Positions 1 through 5,187 are shown, counted from the stretch's first letter. The stretch: DNA of 5,586 bases from Treponema sp. (GCA_031284385.1 JAISZZ010000128.1:1-5586), one strand, 5' to 3'. Notes: a model not told the origin generated them from the letters alone. Translations and numbers: made by a program.

Positions 1-80
1 AAAAGAATCCGCTCAGTAGTAGTGGTCTTACCTGCATCAATATGAGCCATAATTCCGATGTTTCGCATTTTTTTAAGCAT
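1..80 (-). CDS. fusA: Elongation factor G, N-terminal fragment (runs off left edge)
   Basis: Translation elongation factor G is the GTPase that drives translocation of tRNA and mRNA on the ribosome; it is cytosolic. Only the first 26 codons are visible. The minus strand reads MLKKM followed by [19 protein letters not shown], the family's N-terminus with the G1/P-loop (AHIDAGKT) that binds GTP phosphates. The first ATG is at 80-78. A second in-frame ATG at 68-66 gives MRNIGI, a start seen in many EF-Gs. A promoter-like TTGAAA/TATACT pair ends only 2 bp before the first ATG, so the second ATG may be the true start; a weak AGG 9 nt upstream instead favours the first. The gene is divergent from the small ribosomal-protein gene at 425. 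Many bacteria carry EF-G paralogues, and this fragment cannot show whether it is the main copy. The family assignment is nearly certain; the exact start is not. Confidence 0.93.
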   Translation of the reverse strand, partial: MLKKMRNIGIMAHIDAGKTTTTERIL

Positions 81-82
81 AT

Positions 83-110
83 AGTATAACCTAATATGAA
101 TTTATTTCAA
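83..110 (-). promoter_or_regulatory. Candidate sigma-70-type promoter of fusA
   Basis: Read on the minus strand, TTGAAA (110-105) and TATACT (88-83) are separated by 16 bp. Both hexamers are close to consensus. Transcription would begin around 78-75, at or just inside the first ATG of fusA. This implies either a leaderless message or a start at the second ATG (68-66). No other promoter this good was seen upstream, but none was tested. Confidence 0.5.
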
Positions 111-340
111 ATGCAACCCTGCCGCCGCAGCAGTGCCGCAGGAGAGAGTACGAACCATGCGACAGAAAATCTAAATGTGATGAGAAAAGCGGCGCTGCAC
201 CTCTTGCGAAAAACCGCATACCCGAAAAACGATTCAGCGTCCAGCGGAAAATGGTCCGGGCAGCCTTCAACAACGATTTCCTTTAACTCGCACTGCTCGA
301 TTAAGTTAAATGAAGTTGCCCTGATTGTGAAGTTGCCCAC
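111..340. other. Intergenic region with no supported gene
   Basis: This is most of the gap between the divergent fusA and small ribosomal-protein genes. Open frames of 60-82 codons exist on both strands. They overlap each other and lack convincing ribosome binding sites, and their translations match no family I recognise. The one visible structure is an 11-bp direct repeat, TGAAGTTGCCC, at 311-321 and 328-338 (17-bp period). A decayed gene cannot be excluded. Confidence 0.5.
311..338. repeat. 11-bp direct repeat, 17-bp period
   Basis: TGAAGTTGCCC occurs at 311-321 and again at 328-338, separated by TGATTG. The copies are identical and lie upstream of the small ribosomal-protein gene, just before its candidate -35 element. 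The spacing of under two helical turns would allow tandem binding of a protein on nearly one face of DNA, but this is speculation; a short chance duplication is as likely. Confidence 0.55.
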
Positions 341-369
341 TTGATTATTCTGAAAACCGGTATTAAAGT
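341..369 (+). promoter_or_regulatory. Weak candidate promoter for the small ribosomal-protein gene
   Basis: TTGATT (341-346) and TAAAGT (364-369) are spaced by 17 bp, each matching four of six consensus bases. A transcript would start near 376, about 50 nt before the GTG start at 425. The match is modest and the call rests mainly on position. Confidence 0.28.
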
Positions 370-411
370 TAAAAAATCAGCCTCGTATTTTGAGGGCTTG
401 GAACAAATTTT

Positions 412-418
412 AGAGGAG
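412..418 (+). promoter_or_regulatory. Ribosome binding site that fixes the GTG start at 425
   Basis: AGAGGAG is a near-perfect complement to the 3' end of 16S rRNA and lies six bases before GTG 425. It is the best ribosome binding site in the window. It favours a 29-residue product over any longer reading of the same frame. Confidence 0.75.
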
Positions 419-424
419 CTTTAT

Positions 425-514
425 GTGCCCTGTGGACGAAAACGTAAACTTAGAAAAATCGCGACCCATAAGCGTAAAAAGAAACTAAGAAAGAATCGAC
501 ATAAAAATAAATAG
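425..514 (+). CDS. Small ribosomal protein, AURKAIP1/COX24 (mS38/bS22-like) family
   Basis: This is a 29-residue, extremely basic protein. It begins VPCGRKRK, with the GTG start read as Met, and ends KIATHKRKKKLRKNRHKNK. That tail is the signature of the bacterial AURKAIP1/COX24-domain proteins, relatives of mitochondrial mS38 and actinobacterial bS22, which lie in the small ribosomal subunit near the decoding region. Full-length bacterial members are about 28-40 residues, so it is not truncated. The start is chosen from AGAGGAG at 412-418, a strong Shine-Dalgarno six bases before GTG 425; an overlapping ATG at 423 is in the wrong frame. The frame stays open upstream to a TGA at 311-313 and would encode a plausible helix (YFEGLEQILEELYV), so a longer product from TTG 341 or TTG 398 is a weaker alternative. 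It stands between fusA and dxs, 84 nt before dxs, and may be co-transcribed with dxs. The family call is by motif recall, not by a search. Confidence 0.85.
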   Translation: MPCGRKRKLRKIATHKRKKKLRKNRHKNK

Positions 515-528
515 GTTGACTTAACCGG

Positions 529-558
529 TTCACAGCGCGGCGGCTGTTGCCGTATGAT
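529..558 (+). promoter_or_regulatory. Possible dxs promoter
   Basis: TTCACA (529-534) and TATGAT (553-558) are separated by 18 bp in the gap before dxs. The -10 is good and the -35 acceptable. A start near 565 would give a leader of about 34 nt. Read-through from the upstream small gene is an equally likely source of dxs transcript. Confidence 0.3.
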
Positions 559-598
559 TCTGGAATAGCATGGCTTTTTGCGCGGCGGGGGATTGTGT

Positions 599-2470
599 AT
601 GAATATAAAAGAATCACTGTTGGAACATATCAACGAACCACGCGATATAAAAAATTTAACCTACTCTGAGCTAAAAACGCTCGCTGCTGAAATTCGTCAT
701 CTCATTTACACGACGGTAACTAAAAATGGCGGGCATCTTTCATCGAATCTCGGCGTTGTTGAGCTTACGATAGCCCTGCACCGCGTTTTTAATTCGCCGG
801 AAGATAAAATTATCTGGGATGTGGGACATCAGTGTTATACCCATAAGATACTTACTGGACGGCGGGATGCGTTTACGTCCCTCCGTAAGGAAGGCGGAAT
901 TTGCGGTTTTCCCAAACGGGGCGAGAGCTTGCATGACGCATTCGGGACAGGACACGCATCAACCTCCGTTTCAGCGGCTCTGGGTTTTTTAGTGGGAGAA
1001 CGGCTTTGCGGCGGTAAAGGACTCGCAATCGCGGTAATTGGAGATGGCGCGCTTACCGGCGGCATGGCTTACGAGGCGCTTTCGCACGCCGGTCAGCTTG
1101 GGTTTCCACTTATCGTGATTTTGAACGATAATCGTATGTCAATAGGCCCCAATGTGGGTGGAATTTCAAAATATTTGAGCCGGCTTTCGATGAAAGCAAA
1201 GTATCAATCATTCAGACGAACCTTCGACTCCGCCGTTAAAGAAATTCCAGTTATAGGAACGCCTATTTTTAACGGTGTCAGGAGGCTGAAACGCGCCGTT
1301 AAGGCGGTTTTTTACACTGATAATTTCTTTGTTGACCTTGGATTCGAGTATGTGGGGCCCATCGATGGACACGATATTGAGCGGCTCGATGTTGTCCTGC
1401 GGGATGTTCAAAAACTCAATCTACCGGTAGTTGTACACGTTTTAACACGGAAAGGCAAGGGATACGAGCCTGCGGAAAACGATCCAAGCGCGTTCCACGC
1501 CATAAGTCCATCCAAAAAACAAGAGGCGGACGGCAAAACCGGCGACAGCTTTACACGGGCGTTTGGCACCGCGATGCTTGAAACCGGCGGCAAGGAACCA
1601 CGTCTCGTGGCGGTTACGGCGGCGATGGAAAATGGAACCGGCCTGAGCGGTTTTAGAAACGCTTACGCGGAACGTTTTTTTGACGCTGGTATAACGGAAG
1701 AGCATGTCGTAACCTTCGCTGCGGCATTGGCGGCGCGGGGACTGCGTCCAGTCGTGGCTATGTACTCAACCTTTTTACAGCGGGCCATAGACCAAATCAT
1801 TCACGACATAGCCTTACAACATTTGCCTGTAATACTTGCCGTTGACCGCGCCGGTTTTGTGGCGGGAGACGGCGAAACCCATCAGGGGCTATTTGACATA
1901 AGCCTGTTACGCGCTATTCCGGGCATGACGCTGCTGTCTCCCGCCTGCGCTGAAGAACTTCGCCTGATGTTGGACTGGGCGCTTATGCAGGACTGCCCCT
2001 GTGCAATCCGCTATCCCAAAGCGCACGCCCCCCAGCAAATAGGCATTTCAGTAACGCCGCCACTTGAAGCGGGCAGGGGCGTGTTTGTTGACGGCACGGA
2101 TTCTTCCGGCAAAATTCTTGTGGCTTTTACCGGCGGGCTTTATCCTTCTATAAGCCAAGCCTCACACTTACTGCGTGAAAAAAATATTAAGGCTGATTTT
2201 TACAACCTGCGTTTTCTGAAACCTATAGATGAGGAATACCTTGCCACACTGATGAACCGTTATAAAAAAGTCATTTTTGTTGAAGAAGGGGTGAAAAGCG
2301 GCGGGTTCGGCGAGTTTGCGGTGGATTTGGCGGTGAGAAAACAATGTTCCGCGAAAATATTTACTCTAAACGCCGGCGAATCTTACTTTACGCAAGGCAG
2401 CCGCGAAGAACTTCTTGCCCGCTGCGGTTTGGATGGAGAGGGCATAGCCAAAATCATTTGCGATATGTGA
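599..2470 (+). CDS. dxs: 1-deoxy-D-xylulose-5-phosphate synthase
   Basis: This cytosolic enzyme condenses pyruvate with D-glyceraldehyde 3-phosphate, using thiamine diphosphate and Mg2+, to give DXP and CO2. It is the entry step of the MEP isoprenoid pathway and also feeds thiamine and pyridoxal synthesis. The 623 residues match the family (E. coli 620). Visible sites by comparison with E. coli: H46 (H49), the cofactor motif GDG 148-150 to NDN 176-178, H300 (H299), catalytic E367 (E370) in ITEEH, Y389 and R395 in YSTFLQRA, DRAG 416-419, D424 and H428. One oddity is K474 in RYPKA, where E. coli has R478 of YPRG, a residue that binds the substrate phosphate. I chose ATG 599 because GGGGGA at 587-592 lies six bases upstream and the N-terminus then fits the family; TTG 578 would add seven residues without a good binding site. 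A C13 tract begins one base after the stop. The call is very secure. Confidence 0.97.
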   Translation: MNIKESLLEHINEPRDIKNLTYSELKTLAAEIRHLIYTTVTKNGGHLSSNLGVVELTIALHRVFNSPEDKIIWDVGHQCYTHKILTGRRDAFTSLRKEGGICGFPKRGESLHDAFGTGHASTSVSAALGFLVGERLCGGKGLAIAVIGDGALTGGMAYEALSHAGQLGFPLIVILNDNRMSIGPNVGGISKYLSRLSMKAKYQSFRRTFDSAVKEIPVIGTPIFNGVRRLKRAVKAVFYTDNFFVDLGFEYVGPIDGHDIERLDVVLRDVQKLNLPVVVHVLTRKGKGYEPAENDPSAFHAISPSKKQEADGKTGDSFTRAFGTAMLETGGKEPRLVAVTAAMENGTGLSGFRNAYAERFFDAGITEEHVVTFAAALAARGLRPVVAMYSTFLQRAIDQIIHDIALQHLPVILAVDRAGFVAGDGETHQGLFDISLLRAIPGMTLLSPACAEELRLMLDWALMQDCPCAIRYPKAHAPQQIGISVTPPLEAGRGVFVDGTDSSGKILVAFTGGLYPSISQASHLLREKNIKADFYNLRFLKPIDEEYLATLMNRYKKVIFVEEGVKSGGFGEFAVDLAVRKQCSAKIFTLNAGESYFTQGSREELLARCGLDGEGIAKIICDM

Positions 2471-2471
2471 T

Positions 2472-2484
2472 CCCCCCCCCCCCC
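2472..2484 (+). repeat. C13 homopolymer after dxs
   Basis: Thirteen C residues follow dxs's stop codon by one base. They lie outside coding sequence, in the leader of mutL if transcription reads through from dxs. Tracts this long are prone to slip during replication. In Treponema pallidum, poly-G tracts upstream of some genes change promoter strength by changing length. Tract length in raw reads is also error-prone, so 13 may not be exact. Confidence 0.9.
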
Positions 2485-2519
2485 TTCGCCCTGCATTATA
2501 AGTAGCAAGCTCAGTTCAT

Positions 2520-2550
2520 TGTGCGATGTCAATTTCATTGACATCGCACA
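2520..2550. repeat. Perfect 14-bp inverted repeat (strong hairpin) between dxs and mutL
   Basis: The arm TGTGCGATGTCAAT (2520-2533) is repeated inverted at 2537-2550, with the three-base loop TTC. The stem has no mismatch. No T-run follows on either strand, so it is not a textbook intrinsic terminator. It may still stop transcription, protect the dxs 3' end, or be a protein-binding palindrome. It separates dxs from mutL and argues against simple co-transcription. Confidence 0.85.
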
Positions 2551-2607
2551 CTCGCATAAATCAGTGCTTTCATAGTGGTACTCGTTGGATAGGATGAGCG
2601 AAGAATT

Positions 2608-2665
2608 CCGTCCGGCGGCGAAACTGCACCCGCTGGAGAGACGGTGTGCGACTGGCCGCAAACAC
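2608..2665 (+). other. Foldable mutL leader: two stacked stem-loops
   Basis: The first stem pairs CCGTC (2608-2612) with GACGG (2640-2644). Inside it, CGGCGG (2613-2618) pairs with CCGCTG (2630-2635), with one G-U pair and an unpaired GAGA. The second pairs GTGT-GCG (2644-2650) with CGC-AA-ACAC (2657-2665), with a two-base bulge; the two stems compete for base 2644. Both precede the mutL start by 20-80 nt. I worked this out by eye, with no energy calculation. It does not match a riboswitch class that I can name. Confidence 0.3.
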
Positions 2666-2675
2666 TCAGGCAGGC

Positions 2676-2687
2676 TAATATAAAAGC
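2676..2687 (+). promoter_or_regulatory. AT-rich element just before mutL start
   Basis: TAATATAAAAGC precedes ATG 2688 and contains -10-like hexamers (TAATAT 2676-2681, TATAAA 2679-2684). No matching -35 was found at the right spacing. There is no good Shine-Dalgarno; the nearest is AGG at 2672-2674, 13 nt from ATG. mutL is thus probably poorly translated, or initiates with a very short leader. Confidence 0.25.
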
Positions 2688-4454
2688 ATGAATATCATTC
2701 AGGTTTTGGCGCCGGAAGAGGCGCGAAAAATAGCCGCCGGTGAAGTGATTGACCGTCCCGCCTCTCTGGTGCGGGAATTTATGGACAATGCGATAGATGC
2801 GGGAGGGGTCAATATTGACGTATCCATTGAAAAAGGCGGCATAGCTTGTACCGAAGTCAGCGATGACGGGGCGGGGATGAGCCGGGATGATCTCGCCATC
2901 TGTTGCCTTACTCACGCGACAAGCAAAATACGCGGCCTTTCCGATTTGGACAGACTCTCAACGCTGGGTTTTAGGGGCGAAGCGCTGGCCGCCGCCGCCG
3001 CCGTATCACGGCTTGAGATAGTAACAAGCATTGACGGGCTGGAGGCGTGGCGGCTTTCGGCGGGACCCGGCGGCACGGACAACTGCGAGCCGGAACCGGC
3101 GCGGCGGACACGGGGCTGCGGCGTACGCGCGAAAAACTTGTTCGACACAATTCCAGCACGCAAACGCTTTCTGAAACGGGAGGGCAGCGAGGCCGCCCTC
3201 TGCCTGCAAACATTCATTGACAAGGCTCTGCCTTTTCCAGCGATAAACTTCCGGTTTTTGCAAGACGGCAAACTCAAACTATTTTTACCGGCGGACACAC
3301 TCAAAAAACGCTTTTCCTCAGCCGCTGTAGACGGAGCTTCTGGCCATTTTTTACACGAAATCGCGGCTTCCGGCAAAGATTTTTCTATAAAAATCGTGAT
3401 AGGCGGCCCGGAATTGTACCGGAATGACCGCCGCAAGCAATATATTTTTGCAAATGGAAGGCGGATTAACGATTATTCACTGTTACAAGCTCTTGAATAC
3501 GGCACACAAGGCTGTTTTCCGAACGGCTTGCATCCGATAGGCGCGATTTTTATAGAAATTGACCCTTCCAAAGCTGATTTTAACATACATCCGGCAAAAC
3601 GCGAGGCGCGCTTTGCCGATTCTGCCGCTATTCACCATGAAATCACATCGGCGTTGCGTTCTTTTTTCCGGCATATAAATCTTGACAGGCAGGAAGACCG
3701 CACCGTCCTGCAAGCGTTTTCAGAATCGAAAGGCGGCGTGTTTCCACTGATATTTGAGCAAAAAGGGGACGTAGCGAGCAAGAATATCGGGCGCATACTT
3801 TCAGGTGAATACGATTTTGTGTCTTTACCGGGACGCGGCGAAACGGCAAGCTGCGACTCAACTGTGGCCGCCGACGCGTCAACTGATGCGCCAGTTGGCG
3901 CGCCAACTGGCGGCATAAAATTACGTTACGCAGGCAGAATATTTGGCCTCTTTATTCTCGTTGAAACCGGCGAGAAACTCTACATCATAGACCAGCACGC
4001 TGCCCATGAACGTATTTTATACGACCGTTTTCTGTCCGAACCGGTGGTGAAGCAGGATCTTCTTGTGCCTATAACATTTTTTACCGAAAGCAAGGATGAC
4101 GATGATTTTTTAACATCCCGTAAGCCTGATCTGGCAAACCTCGGCATAGCAATCGAAGGCGGGCAAGGATCGTGGCGCATAGAAGCGCTGCCTGCGCTCT
4201 GGCGTTTAGGCGATGGTGATACCGTCAACGAGATATTGAATCTGCGTACCGCCGGAGAAAATATAGCGGAACGCTGGGCGGCAACGCTTGCCTGCCATAG
4301 CGCTGTGCGTGATGGAGATTGTTTGGACAATGAGTCTGCCCTCGCCCTTGCGGAACGCGCTCTGTCGCTTCCTGTAAAACGCTGTCCGCACGGACGGCCT
4401 ATATTAACGGAAATAAAACAAATTGATCTGTTGAAAGCTGTTCAGAGGACATAA
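2688..4454 (+). CDS. mutL: DNA mismatch repair protein MutL
   Basis: MutL is a homodimeric ATPase that links mismatch recognition by MutS to strand removal. In species without MutH it nicks the DNA itself. The 588 residues include a GHKL ATPase domain (about 1-335) with IAAGEVIDRP 15-24, E30 (general base), N34 (Mg2+), DDGAG 59-63 (usually DNGxG), HATSKI 76-81 and GFRGEAL 94-100. A short Ala/Pro/Gly-rich linker follows (about 345-412), then the dimerisation/endonuclease domain. The nuclease motif reads DQHAAHE at 435-441, but its last acidic residue is D446 where the family motif DQHA(X)2E(X)4E has Glu. C536 (ACHSA) and CPHGRP 566-571 supply the other metal-site residues, so an endonuclease-type MutL is predicted. 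The linker DNA carries a 24-bp palindrome. ATG 2688 is the only good start, since an in-frame TAA lies at 2676-2678; the binding site is weak. The gene is flanked by C13 and G14 tracts. No mutS is in view. Confidence 0.97.
   Translation: MNIIQVLAPEEARKIAAGEVIDRPASLVREFMDNAIDAGGVNIDVSIEKGGIACTEVSDDGAGMSRDDLAICCLTHATSKIRGLSDLDRLSTLGFRGEALAAAAAVSRLEIVTSIDGLEAWRLSAGPGGTDNCEPEPARRTRGCGVRAKNLFDTIPARKRFLKREGSEAALCLQTFIDKALPFPAINFRFLQDGKLKLFLPADTLKKRFSSAAVDGASGHFLHEIAASGKDFSIKIVIGGPELYRNDRRKQYIFANGRRINDYSLLQALEYGTQGCFPNGLHPIGAIFIEIDPSKADFNIHPAKREARFADSAAIHHEITSALRSFFRHINLDRQEDRTVLQAFSESKGGVFPLIFEQKGDVASKNIGRILSGEYDFVSLPGRGETASCDSTVAADASTDAPVGAPTGGIKLRYAGRIFGLFILVETGEKLYIIDQHAAHERILYDRFLSEPVVKQDLLVPITFFTESKDDDDFLTSRKPDLANLGIAIEGGQGSWRIEALPALWRLGDGDTVNEILNLRTAGENIAERWAATLACHSAVRDGDCLDNESALALAERALSLPVKRCPHGRPILTEIKQIDLLKAVQRT
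3889..3912. repeat. 24-bp perfect palindrome inside the mutL linker
   Basis: CGCCAGTTGGCG (3889-3900) is followed directly by its exact inverse at 3901-3912. It is translated as APVGAPTGG (about residues 401-409) in the flexible linker between the two MutL domains. Two upstream TCAACTG copies (3858-3864, 3879-3885) and CCAACTG (3903-3909) echo its half-site, 21 and 24 bp apart, keeping frame. A palindromic element inserted into the linker, or local duplication, could explain it. Confidence 0.8.
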
Positions 4455-4470
4455 ACTTTAACGTTATAAC

Positions 4471-4484
4471 GGGGGGGGGGGGGG
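4471..4484 (+). repeat. G14 homopolymer between mutL and tRNA-Cys
   Basis: Fourteen G residues lie 16 bp after the mutL stop and 5 bp before the 3' end of the convergent tRNA-Cys gene. The tract is non-coding. It is the inverse complement of the C13 tract on the other side of mutL. Its length may vary between cells or be misread in sequencing. It could form G-quadruplex structures that slow polymerases meeting head-on here. Confidence 0.9.
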
Positions 4485-4489
4485 CAAAC

Positions 4490-4561
4490 AGGCGCCGATC
4501 AGAATCGAACTGATGCATAGTGCTTTTGCAGAGCACTCCCTTACCACTTGGGTACGGCGCC
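4490..4561 (-). tRNA. tRNA-Cys (anticodon GCA)
   Basis: Acceptor GGCGCCG pairs with CGGCGCC without mismatch. The D stem is CCC/GGG. The anticodon stem GTGCT/AGCAC closes the loop CTGCAAA, giving anticodon GCA at 34-36. The T stem ATCAG/CTGAT closes TTCGATT. The discriminator base is U73 (position 4490), as expected for recognition by cysteinyl-tRNA synthetase. No CCA is encoded, so the tail must be added by nucleotidyltransferase. It is convergent with mutL and has its own upstream promoter-like sequence. Confidence 0.97.
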
Positions 4562-4575
4562 GGTATAATGTAATA

Positions 4576-4604
4576 AGCCTAGCAAATTACTTGTATTTCG
4601 TCAA
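4576..4604 (-). promoter_or_regulatory. Candidate promoter of tRNA-Cys
   Basis: On the minus strand, TTGACG (4604-4599) is followed after 17 bp by TAGGCT (4581-4576), which ends 14 bp before the tRNA's first base. The -35 is strong and the -10 moderate. Position and spacing fit independent expression of tRNA-Cys. Confidence 0.5.
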
Positions 4605-4709
4605 GCCGGTAAACCCGCTGGAAACACAAATTTAGCGGCGCAGTCATGCCCCACCGCAAATTACGGTTATCCCCGCGGCGGTTCATTTGAAGCCCTTGCT
4701 ATGCTCTCT
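4605..4709. other. Spacer between tRNA-Ser(CGA) and tRNA-Cys
   Basis: This gap holds no gene. It has short GC-rich inverted repeats, for example CCGCT and AGCGG around a 14-base loop near 4616-4639, but no hairpin followed by a T-run on the minus strand. How tRNA-Ser(CGA) transcription ends is not apparent. Confidence 0.45.
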
Positions 4710-4796
4710 CGGAGAGATAGGGATTCGAACCCTCGGTACCCTTGCGAGTACAACGATTTTCGAGACCGTCCGATTCAACCGCTCTCGCATCTCTCC
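4710..4796 (-). tRNA. tRNA-Ser (anticodon CGA)
   Basis: This is a class II tRNA with a long variable arm. Acceptor GGAGAGA pairs with TCTCTCC. The D stem is CGA/TCG. The anticodon stem ACGGT/ATCGT has one G-U pair and loop CTCGAAA, giving anticodon CGA, which reads UCG. The variable arm GTACTC/GGGTAC is capped by GCAA. The T loop TTCGAAT is normal, but the T stem GAGGG/CCCTA has a G-A mismatch at 49-65. The discriminator is G73, usual for serine. No CCA is encoded. It lies 107 bp downstream of tRNA-Ser(GGA) and may share its transcript; no clear promoter of its own was found. Confidence 0.95.
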
Positions 4797-4903
4797 TAAC
4801 TATCGATATGGAACAAGTCGTGTTACAACAGGTCTATCCCCTGTAGCTAAACCGCTGCCAACCACCGCGTTACCGCCGGCGGCTAGATTCCACTCGCACT
4901 TAC
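4797..4903. other. Spacer between the two tRNA-Ser genes
   Basis: I see no gene here. It includes the 10-bp palindrome CCGCCGGCGG (about 4874-4883). No pair of good promoter hexamers was found for tRNA-Ser(CGA) at normal spacing. Confidence 0.4.
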
Positions 4904-4990
4904 CGGAGAGAGAGGGATTTGAACCCTCGGTACCCTCTCGGGCACACACGATTTCCAATCGTGCACCTTCGACCCCTCGGTCATCTCTCC
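4904..4990 (-). tRNA. tRNA-Ser (anticodon GGA)
   Basis: This is a class II tRNA. Acceptor GGAGAGA pairs with TCTCTCC, the D stem is ACC/GGT, and the anticodon stem CACGA/TCGTG closes TTGGAAA, giving anticodon GGA (reads UCU and UCC). The variable arm GTGCCC/GGGTAC is capped by GAGA. The T stem GAGGG/CCCTC is fully paired around TTCAAAT. The discriminator is G73. No CCA is encoded. It is the first gene of the tRNA group on this strand, directly after a strong promoter. Confidence 0.97.
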
Positions 4991-5007
4991 ATTATAAGTT
5001 ATTTTTG

Positions 5008-5037
5008 ATGATATGGGAATACCGGTATGCTTGTCAA
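5008..5037 (-). promoter_or_regulatory. Strong candidate promoter of the tRNA-Ser genes
   Basis: On the minus strand a consensus TTGACA (5037-5032) is followed after 18 bp by TATCAT (5013-5008), which ends 17 bp before the tRNA-Ser(GGA) 5' end. This is the best -35 in the window and fits a highly expressed stable RNA gene. Confidence 0.6.
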
Positions 5038-5064
5038 CTATAGCCAGCGCAATATGAAACAGGG

Positions 5065-5110
5065 AAAAACCATTGAAACGCCTATGTTTCAAGCAAAATT
5101 TATGGTTTTT
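5065..5110 (-). terminator. Possible terminator or nested hairpin upstream of the tRNA promoter
   Basis: AAAAACCA (5065-5072) pairs with TGGTTTTT (5103-5110), and inside it TTGAAAC (5073-5079) pairs with GTTTCAA (5086-5092), leaving an unpaired stretch at 5093-5102. Read on the minus strand the structure ends in TGGTTTTT, so it could stop transcripts arriving from the permease gene before they enter the tRNA-Ser genes. The stem is AT-rich and has a large bulge, so efficiency is doubtful. Confidence 0.4.
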
Positions 5111-5149
5111 ATACCAATACTGAAATCAGATAATTCATTAGACTTGTTC

Positions 5150-5168
5150 GATAACCCGATTGGTTATC
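5150..5168. repeat. 7-bp inverted repeat, first of the hairpin cluster
   Basis: GATAACC (5150-5156) pairs with GGTTATC (5162-5168) around loop CGATT. It lies in a gene-free stretch with three further short palindromes in the next 100 bp. No function is assigned. Confidence 0.55.
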
Positions 5169-5187
5169 TCACAGCCTTGCATTTTTT

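Noticed and set aside
107..340. Minus-strand frame of 77 codons starting GTG, upstream of fusA
   Set aside because: The first half looks mildly protein-like, but there is no good binding site, no recognised family, and competing frames overlap it. A decayed gene is possible but unsupported.
516..521. TTGACT as a dxs -35
   Set aside because: The bases 16-18 bp downstream are GC-rich with no -10-like hexamer.
2472..2484. C13 as a slippage site changing the Dxs C-terminus
   Set aside because: The dxs stop codon is complete before the tract, so length changes cannot alter the protein.
2591..2680. Glycine-riboswitch-like strings before mutL
   Set aside because: Short matches (GGAGAGAC, CUCAGGCA) occur, but the stretch between them is far too short and the stems do not match the aptamer; mutL is also an unlikely target.
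2594..2683. 29-codon frame ending 4 nt before mutL, possible leader peptide
   Set aside because: The AGG is directly against the ATG, leaving no room for ribosome binding, and the peptide has no regulatory-looking codon run.
4687..5043. Open plus-strand frame of 118 codons
   Set aside because: It runs across both tRNA-Ser genes in antisense; the translation is a by-product of tRNA sequence.
4883..5092. Open minus-strand frame of 69 codons
   Set aside because: It contains tRNA-Ser(GGA) and its promoter; not a protein gene.
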